The notes under the pieces are model-generated. The model was not told the origin of the DNA. It was given only the letters and a program-made list of their open reading frames with translations, and searched no databases. A stretch of DNA of 64,000 nucleotides. It comes from Ptychodera flava (Eukaryota; Hemichordata; Enteropneusta; Ptychoderidae). The DNA lies in NCBI RefSeq assembly GCF_041260155.1, contig NC_091941.1, forward strand, positions 39,566,747 to 39,630,746, written 5' to 3'. A program made the translations under genes and the position numbers. The stretch's first letter is position 1. Each line of letters starts with the position of its first letter. Of the stretch, positions 55,942-64,000 are shown piece after piece.

Positions 55942-58900
55942 ATGCGGACAGTGTATTGTGTTAGTGTTCTACACAGAAACGCATGCATGGGTGTCCACGC
56001 CTGTATCAGGTGTGTATAATATCAAAACGAGGCTGAAGCAGAACGTGCTCAGAAATCACTGTCACAAGCTATTCCTTGGCTAGTATCGAAAATTTCATTC
56101 AAATCTTAGCAATTCTTTCTGTTGTCGACGGCGTATACTCTACTATTGAGAGAAAAAATGAAGAACATAACAGAAGTCGGTGTTGAACTTTCAACTTTAA
56201 CCTTTAACAGCTTCTGCTGATGGTCCGATATTGCGACTGCGGCTGCGCATATCAAACCAACATTATTGATGAACTGAGTTATACGGCATGCGATATCATA
56301 ACGTACGTGCAGCCAGTACAAATATTGTCTATAGAGGATTGCATCTAAAGATACAAATTAGTAGTTATTCTGTGTACTTCGAGCATAGAGTGTTTTAAGG
56401 GCCCGTATGGTCAATTATAAACTCTCAGCGGTTGTTAAAAAATTCCATGGTACTTCAACATGTTGAGGCGGATGGCGATGACATTTCTGAGACAGTGCCA
56501 ACAGCAGAGTGTGTGTGAACCTGGCTGTCGAAGGTAGTAACTAGTATATGGGTCATTGCCTTTAGCACAGATCTTTGCTTTCGATGCTCAGTGTTGTTAC
56601 CAATCTCGCCTTAAACCGCAGACCTGTACAGAGAGCGGCATTTGTATGTATGTATGTATGTCTGTTTGTGAGGCGTCCGTCCACTCAAATATCTTGAGAA
56701 CTGCAGTACTTACTGATTTGATATTTGTTGTGTAGATGAAAAATATGATTAAGAGAAAGTATATTTTTTAGTTTTTTGATATTGTTGAAAATATGCAAAT
56801 TAGCACCAAAAAAGGTGTTTTTGGTAAAAAATCTTCTTCTTCTTCTAGTCAGACAGCTTTGTTATTTGGTTTACAGGTCCCTAGATATAACCCAACACAG
56901 ATTTGTTCAAATTGTGATGAAATATGCAAATCTATATTTTTAAGGAATTTTTTGGTCATTTTTGGTCAAAACTTTATTTCATCAAAACCACTCATCTGAC
57001 AGCTTTGATATTTGGTGTACAGGTTCCTACAGATGAACTAAATATGATATATTGAATATATGATGAAATCTGCAATTTTATATTTTTGGTGCAATTTTGC
57101 CATTTTTGGTCAAAAATGGTGTTTCTCAAAAACTACTTGTCTGATGCCTTTGATATTTGGTATACAGGTTCCTAGGATTTGTCTTAGTGTGATGTATTGA
57201 AATTTGATGAAATCTTCAATTTTTGTATTTTTAGGTCAATTTTTGCCATTTTTGGTCAAAATATTTGTTTCTCAAAAATTACTCATCTGATAGCTTTGAT
57301 ATTTGGTATACAGGTTCCTAGGCTTTATCTTAATGCAATGTATTGAAATTATGATGAAATCTTCAATTTTGTATTTATGCAGCTAATTTTGCCATTTTTG
57401 GTCAGGCCATCCTGTAATGAGCTATCAAAGATATCCACTTTCTTCATCAATACATGTGTCACAAAAAGTTATTCTATAGATAACACAGCAGAGCTCTGTC
57501 GACTGTTGGGTCGCTTGTTTTTTCAAAACTGCTGGCCAGACAGCTTTATTATTTGGTTTACAGGTCCCTAGGATGACCTTAGTGAGATAATTTCATACAG
57601 TCAGGAAATACTTAATTTTGTATGCATGTCTAGTAGCTTCAGGGACTTTGGCCCTATGTTTTTACTATTATTTTGTGGCCTTTAATAAAATTGTTTGATT
57701 GTTGTCCACGAGCAAATGATGAAAACGAACAAAGTGTTTGTTGAGGTATTACAGAGCAAAATTAGCTCTTTTCTTTATCCCACTCAAGAAATACATTAGA
57801 AAATCAGTGTATACATTCACATCATGCTTTATTTTTGTGTTTGTTTTTATACTGGTATCTGCATATCTGTCAAATAATAATTACATTGATGGTGAATTTG
57901 CTTTTTGTTTTTTATTCACCATTTGTAGAGTTTTGTATTTATTTGTATGCTAAAACCTACATGGCATATATAATCTCTCATGTATCTAAACAATATAGTG
58001 ATTCATTTCATTTCAATCAACTGTTTTGCACAACAGTGAATTGGTATAGGCATAGGGGCAGCCTTTTTATTGTTTTCATGGAGTGGGAGGTTTGGTCAGC
58101 TACTTTCTGATGTCTGCAAAAATAATCCACAAACTCCCAATGTGGAAGAAACTGACCAGTCTCTTGATGTACATAAAATCCTACCTTCAAGAGGCTTGAT
58201 CAAAAATACAGTACTCTTCAAGGCGGTCCGAGAGGGAGCCAAAAGAAAGTTTCACTCACATGAAAAGCAGCCAATGAAGCTGTTCGTGCAAAAAGCTGTT
58301 TGAAAAGGATTTCTTGGAATGGAGGATGGATGGGCGGACAGGCTAATTTCAACTCTGTATCAGGTATCAGGACAGAAGGGCAGTTTTTCCTCATTTGCAG
58401 TAACATGAGAATTTATTCAAATGATTTCAACTCTGTATCAGGTATCAGGACAGAAGGGCAGTTTTTCCTCATTTGCAGTAACATGAGAATTTCATTCAAA
58501 TGCTCAGTGGGCAGCTTGAAAAAGTTGTGATTGGCAAGTAGCATATGACTAAGGCTGTGTCTTCTTGTCTTGTACCCTAGGCTACCGTGGCTTGCAATCC
58601 AAAGCGCACAATTCTGTCAAAGTACTCGTGAGGTAAGTCATATGAGAATAAGATACAATCGATGATCTGCGCATTGTCAATTAAGACTCATTTCTTTCAA
58701 AATTCTCAGACATAAAACAACACCATGACAAATTTACATATTCTTAAAATGTATATCATTTTAATTAATACTGAAATACTCCGGTAGATGGGGTTATATG
58801 CCATAACAACTTGTAAAAAAACTGTTACAGCAAATCTTATGAGTATTGATAGCTATTCCTCAATGGTAACAGTGTTAGACATAAATATTTAATGACTCTA

Positions 58901-61900
58901 GAAACCATAATTATCCTTTGAACAGTTCTTTTTCAAACAATTATCAAAACTTTTCTCATTAAAATGTCAACTTGCTTTAAAGTATTATGAAGATACAAGA
59001 AACACATATCCAACTCTGAATGTGAGAGTCACGGGTCATGATTGTACAGTGGTTGAACACTATGCACAGTACCTACACAATATGGCACAAAATTTGGACA
59101 TTGAGGTTTCTGACAGGTTAGTGAATCACTTTTATCTAAATCTGATTTTTATTAGCAAATATTTATCAAATGAAAGATTAACATGCCATGCACATGTACT
59201 TGGTGTCCAAATAGATTCATCTTCACATCACTATTTCTTAGGAATTAGACATAATGAAAATGTAGGCATCTTGTGATAACCATTCAATGTCTAGAAAACT
59301 TCATTCTCGTAGGCACAGTCAAGTTCAATGCAAAGAGCAACAATTTAGACATATGGTGTCTGCTTGTGTTGATAAGCCAAATTTGTGGTATTTTGACATG
59401 CTTGATGGAGAATACCAAGAAAATACTGTTCATAAATAACAAAAATAATTTAAAACATTGTAAAAAGTTAGTTTTGTACTGGGGCTTTGAACATACCTCT
59501 GTATAGCATGCCACTTCCGGTAATACTGTGTGTACATATGAAGATAGAGATAAAATTCAGATGTGCAGATTATGTGAGATGGAGAGATGAATTCATTGTT
59601 CACTTTAAAAAAACGAGTTAATTCAGGTATTTTTTGATAATTATCATTCCAACAGAAGGCTCAGTATTTCTATTTTCTATGGTATGTTTATATGTAGATT
59701 TTGTTGCCCTGAAACCAATAATTGTGACTGCATTCATTTCAGCTATGCATTGCCAACAAAAACAGTTGTCATCCAGACATTACAAAGACCAGGTGCAATA
59801 AAGAAACCAAGAGACTTTACTCTGAAGACATATGAACGAGTCGTGCAGGTATGACAAGATTTTTTTGCTTTCATTGGATGTGTCTTTATCTGTGGATGAA
59901 AATTTTAGTGATATAGTCGTCAGTCATGTGCAATCAAAATACATGTAGTAAAATATCTAAGTATATCAATGCACTAAAACAGAAATGAAACGTAGCAATA
60001 AGAAAATGTTTTCACCTCTTGGTTCATTACATGTTATGTTATAAAAATACTCAATGATTTCTTCTTACCTAGTGTTAAGGGATACAGTCGTTGGAACTGA
60101 AAGGTCGTATGGGACCCATACAACCAATTTAAACACTATATCCAAGGTACAATGGTGATTGATGAAAGCTAAAACATGTCTGTCATAATCTACATTGTAT
60201 GATTTAAATGTTGCAGCTATTTTGATGAAGTGCATCTAGATATCATGCACGAAATACATTGTTTGTAAACAAGAAACTTGCCCAGGCACAGTTCCGACAA
60301 CTGTTTCCCTTTAATTCAAAACCTCAATTCTGGATTTTGCCACCTAAGTGATTTCCAATTTTGTCAATATGTTAGATTTCTATGGGTAAAACAAGATTAC
60401 AGAAGCCAAGTTAATGTTTTAGGTTATACAGGAAATTAATGCCAGAAATCCCTAAAGAGATGACAAGATGAATGAGTTTAGCTAGTTCCACGAACAAGCA
60501 GAACTTTTTACTGTAACAGTGTTCACATTTGTGTTACATAAAAGTATTTATGAGATCACCACCTCCAATAATTACTGTGGTGAGAAGTCACCTTTTTACC
60601 TGCAATGCATATCAATATCATGTAGTCCCTCCCCCCACAATTTCCAGCACAAGAAAAGAGCTATATAAGGTAGCAAGAATCACTGTACATTTGAATAGTT
60701 AATGACTACCTTTCATTTAAATCATGCAATAAGTTATAATTGAGTCCCTAAAAAAGAATACACTTTGTTTGACCTCAAAACAGAGTAACAGACATTTTCA
60801 TATTCTCATGCAAGTATAATACATTAAGTCTTTAACAGTTGTAAGATTCCAAACTCCTCTGATAAACCTGTCTGAAGGCAAATTTCCCAAAACATTCTTG
60901 TCACTTCAAAAATTTATGTAAACTTTTAGGGATACCTGTATAGTCCAGGTGTTTATGAAAGCAGATATGTTCATGGTATGTCAATAAGTTGTGTTTGAGA
61001 CTCATTTTGGTTGATTTTTAAGGAGAAGTAGAGCTTATTGTTACCAGTTGTTTGTCATTCAAATAGAATCACCATGGAGCCAAGCAGCCTTTCGTAACCC
61101 ACCCTGGTATTTAAGTTGTAGACAGCTATTGAAAAGGATGTTATTCTGTTGCACATTATTGTGTCTAGATTTTATATTTTAAAACTCAATCCAAATTGTC
61201 TTTCTTTTCACAGTCATTTAAAAGTTGAGGTTTGAAGGAAGACATATAGGATGATGTGTACATCCATAAAGTAAAAAATATGCTTTACATAGAAATTTTA
61301 ACATATAGAAATTATTTTGAGAGAAATTTGTACATGGAATTGTTTGAATTTTTGTTGAAGTGTATGTTGAAATGATAACATTCTGAGATTCTGTCACAAT
61401 GTCCATTTAATGACGATGTTATATTGCTTCATATCATCAGGTGAATGATTTAGTTTCAACTAAGGCCCCAGTATTCCTTGAACTTCTACAATTAAATATG
61501 CCCCAAGGGGTAAAGGTCAAAGTTCAAGAGGTAAGTCTGAACATTCAGGAAAACTTTATATCCTTTGGTGACTCTTGACAGAAAAACAATTTATTTGTGC
61601 CATTTGAAACTGTCATTACAGTAGTATACTTTGTGTCAATTATTGCATGACTAGTATTCAAAGCAAGTTTTTCACAGTGCATCTGAATTTAATCCAAAAT
61701 TAGTCATATTGCAGGTCAATGTATCCATGCCATTGCAATTCTTCGTTTTCATTTCGTGGTGACTTTGAACTTATTATGTAATGTAACGATAGTATACAAG
61801 AACATTTTACACAAAATCATACATTCGATAAAATAAGTTTTTGAATGGAATATTCTTATTGATAACATGATGAAATCATCATCTATGATAGCTTTGAAGA

Positions 61901-62456
61901 ATGATTTGGCATCACTCTCCAAATCATGATGGTTGTCAACAGTTTGAATTGAATATTTATGTAGCATCACAGTATTCTTTTCAATGTTTAGTTCCACCAT
62001 CTGTCGTTATCAGCTCCGCATTGGTTCGTCAGGTCAGTTTAGTACCAGTTTTGCCAACCATTGCATATCTGAACACTCGTTACGGTTGTGTTCAGCATTT
62101 CACTAGCAGTATAAACTCGTGCATCCTTCATGTTTCATGAAGATGTATTTGATTTGAGATCAGTTTTGCCATTTTTTCAGTTTAATGGATTGGAAACATT
62201 CTGATGTACAGAGATTCCCACACAGTCTAGTTTAAATAGATGTAAATACAATGTATGTTGATACCACATTGTGACTTTCTTCCACCATGAGAAAACTATG
62301 GAATTGAATAATCTTTGATATTAATCACTCAGTTATAGTACACATACCGTAATAAATTATGGAAATAATCCATGTTCTATGTTGTCATTTCAGCATACAG
62401 AAGAACACTATGAAGATCGATTTATAAAACGAGATATTCCAGAATGGATGCTTTAA
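55942..62456 (+). CDS. MRPL48: Mitochondrial large-subunit ribosomal protein mL48
   Basis: Structural protein of the mitochondrial large ribosomal subunit, with an S10-like fold. Predicted exons: 55942-56009, 58581-58632, 58983-59116, 59743-59848, 61441-61530 and 62394-62456. All phases agree and give 170 aa (human 212). The last four exons are firm: VEHYAQYLHNMAQNL, then SYALPTKTVVIQTLQ, TYERVVQ, FLELLQLNMPQGVKVKVQE and HTEEHYEDRF match MRPL48 closely. The first two exons are inferred. They join without frame break and encode an Arg-rich, acid-poor N-terminus (MRTVYCVSVLHRNACMGVHA) as expected of a mitochondrial targeting peptide. The basic linker found in vertebrates between the targeting peptide and the fold is shorter. 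The gene is head-to-head with DPP3. Confidence 0.85.
56643..57625 (+). repeat. Dispersed 1-kb repeat, copy 3 (in the MRPL48 first intron)
   Basis: It starts with a GTAT microsatellite (56643-56662), then about six diverged units with TTTGGTATACAGGTTCCTAG and TTTTGCCATTTTTGGTCA. Same orientation as copy 1. The conserved GGTGCACC block of copies 1 and 2 is not evident. Confidence 0.55.
58075..58170 (+). repeat. Relic of the G-tract fold-back element
   Basis: TTGGTCAGCTACTTTCTGATG, then TCTGCAAAAATAATCCACA, then GAAGAAACTGACCAGTC reproduces the right end of the element at 5545-6566, with the C run reduced. Located in the MRPL48 first intron. Confidence 0.6.
58346..58502 (+). repeat. 78-bp tandem duplication
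   Basis: Two adjacent, nearly identical units starting ATTTCAACTCTGTATCAGG; the second has one extra base near its end. A recent duplication close to MRPL48 exon 2. Confidence 0.9.
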
Positions 62457-62460
62457 TAAA
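62455..62460 (+). terminator. Candidate poly(A) signals for MRPL48
   Basis: An AATAAA overlaps the stop codon (62455-62460), and a second lies at 62831-62836. The second is the more plausible site for an ordinary 3' untranslated region. Confidence 0.35.
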
Positions 62461-62839
62461 TGCACTTTGCTGTCCATATGTGTGAGTTTATTGGAGAGTA
62501 TGGATGCGACACCTTCCATTACTAGAGAGATGAGCATTTCAGAAAGATATGGGGGCCATTTAATATCCTACTTGAACTGTCTGTTCACATATTCTGTGTC
62601 TGAATACATAAAAATTTTGAGTGACCATGATGATTAGATATATGTGATAAAGACTGCTAACATGCTACAGTTTGACTATGGCTCTTGCTATGTTTCCAAT
62701 TATGTGAAACTTATCTCTGTGGCTAAATATAAATTTTAGGAAAAAATTCATATTACAGAACTGATGGTATATATTTCAGTCCAGTGTCAACAACAGTATT
62801 GTGTATTTCAAATAGAAAGCTTCCCCTTTGAATAAAATA

Positions 62840-63590
62840 CTTGAATCTCTCATCACGTGTCATGTGAGTTTCTGTTCGCACTCTTCTTTAAATTAAAAAG
62901 GTGTTACAATTGCAGTTGCTATCTCAATATATTCACATACATAAAGATTTTGTCTAATTAACATTATTTCAAACATGTTCTTATGTGAAAACTAATTTAC
63001 AAAGCTATTCTATTGAGTTGAATACAAAGCATAATTGATCGTTAGATGTTTACTCAACTAAAATGTTAACATGAATACTTAATTCAATTTCTGGTATTAA
63101 AAGTTCTTCATGCAAAGAGAAACTACAGAACTGTCCAATATGGAATTGCCCAAATAACCTTGTCAGCAAAAGTACAGTATTTGATAAGATGAATGAATGA
63201 TACATGTGTCACTTTAATTAAAGAAGTCTGTCAGGATGTACAATTCCTATAGTTTTAGGTGTCATCCACAAACAGTTTAGCTGGGCAGCCAGCATACAGA
63301 TCTCTTATGATTTTATAGTTTTCATTTTATTACCAGGTATAATTCAGCATTTCCAATTATTTTAATTGCTTTTCTGTCAACAACATTGTGCATAACTATA
63401 AAGGCTGTTGTTTGTAAAAGTGTTATTACTTTGTAACTTATCACAAACCGCAGGTCTATTCGCTTTGATATCTAGTGCAAGTACTCCTAGGAATGCCTTA
63501 AATTCAGATTTAAATTTTAAGCATAAAATTTGCATATTTAATTTTTCAAGTATTGTTTTAAGTTGTCCTAAAATCTCTGAAGGTGATTGT
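62840..63590. other. Intergenic stretch after MRPL48
   Basis: AT-rich DNA without a supportable exon, RNA gene or clear repeat. The stretch from 63809 to the end of the window is similar. Confidence 0.5.
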
Positions 63591-63591
63591 C

Positions 63592-63808
63592 TTAACCCTT
63601 TGAGCACTGCAATTTTTCCCACCAAAATTATTGTGTGCAACATTTTACGAATTTTGTGAATTTTTCTGTAATTTTTTTGACAATTTTGGATCAAATAAAT
63701 ATCACATTTTATTGGCTTCAGATTTTTAGCAAAATTTAGAAAAAAGTTGACAGATGTGTATTTTGATATAGGCGACAAAAATTGACTTTTTGGCGCTCAA
63801 AGGGTTAA
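63592..63808. mobile_element. TTAA-flanked MITE (piggyBac-like)
   Basis: TTAA at 63592-63595 and 63805-63808 flank a 209-bp AT-rich body whose ends are CCCTTTGAGC and its exact inverse GCTCAAAGGG. TTAA target duplication with CCC-starting short inverted repeats is the hallmark of piggyBac-type elements. No transposase is encoded. The body is rich in T runs and gives open frames on both strands that are not genes. Confidence 0.75.
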
Positions 63809-64000
63809 ATACCATTTAAATTTAGTTTTTATGGATGACTAAGCATAGAATGACTTATTGAATTAGAGATAAATTACGTGATAGTTTCAAATTTGGCTTC
63901 AGTGTACCAAAGAAAGAGCTCCACTAAGATTTGTTCCGAATAATGTCCTTGATAATATTGACAGTATAATGTAAATTTGCAGGGCAACTTTTCCATGGTC

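Noticed and set aside
58070-58303. 77-codon plus-strand open frame as a possible MRPL48 exon
   Set aside because: Much of it is a relic of the G-tract fold-back element, and it has no matching splice sites or similarity to MRPL48.
63377-63778. 133-codon minus-strand open frame near the right edge
   Set aside because: It runs through the TTAA MITE and T-rich DNA; residues are Ile/Lys/Asn-rich and no family is evident.

Overview
The window is animal nuclear DNA. It is AT-rich, every recognisable gene is split by GT-AG introns, and the proteins match deuterostome or vertebrate orthologues along their length. Dense short repeats, palindromes and tandem arrays in the introns suggest a marine invertebrate, probably an invertebrate deuterostome such as a hemichordate, echinoderm or cephalochordate. 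The species cannot be fixed from the sequence alone. No rRNA, tRNA, CRISPR or prokaryotic feature was seen.

Layout. (1) 1-10553, minus strand: four phase-compatible 5' coding exons of a gene I cannot name, running off the left edge, with an 8.9 kb intron holding fold-back and G-tract elements. (2) 10.7-15.7 kb: repeat-rich intergenic DNA. (3) 15771-23680, minus: complete RAD51 recombinase in nine coding exons (335 aa). (4) About 24.45-24.81 kb: shared divergent promoter with a perfect CRE/ATF palindrome. (5) 24807-28742, plus: two-exon NANP (sialic acid 9-phosphatase), whose intron is crowded with palindromes. (6) 28.8-38.4 kb: intergenic DNA between convergent genes. (7) 38441-55803, minus: complete DPP3 (M49 metallopeptidase), 16 coding exons, 727 aa. 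(8) 55804-55941: a 138-bp divergent promoter. (9) 55942-62456, plus: mitochondrial ribosomal protein mL48 (MRPL48) in six predicted coding exons. (10) From 62.5 kb to the end: intergenic DNA with a TTAA-type MITE.

The genes are housekeeping and act separately: DNA repair, sialic acid synthesis, cytosolic dipeptide release and mitochondrial translation. What links them is two head-to-head promoter pairs (RAD51/NANP and DPP3/MRPL48).

The most unusual structure is intron 6 of DPP3. It is almost wholly a 53-bp minisatellite whose unit is the 3' end of exon 6 plus its own 5' splice site, so 20 identically spaced donor sites stand in a row and only the first keeps the reading frame. Second is a repeat family with 150-bp subunits in an alternating A/B order, inserted once in RAD51 and once in DPP3. 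Several large near-perfect palindromes and terminal-inverted-repeat elements complete the picture.
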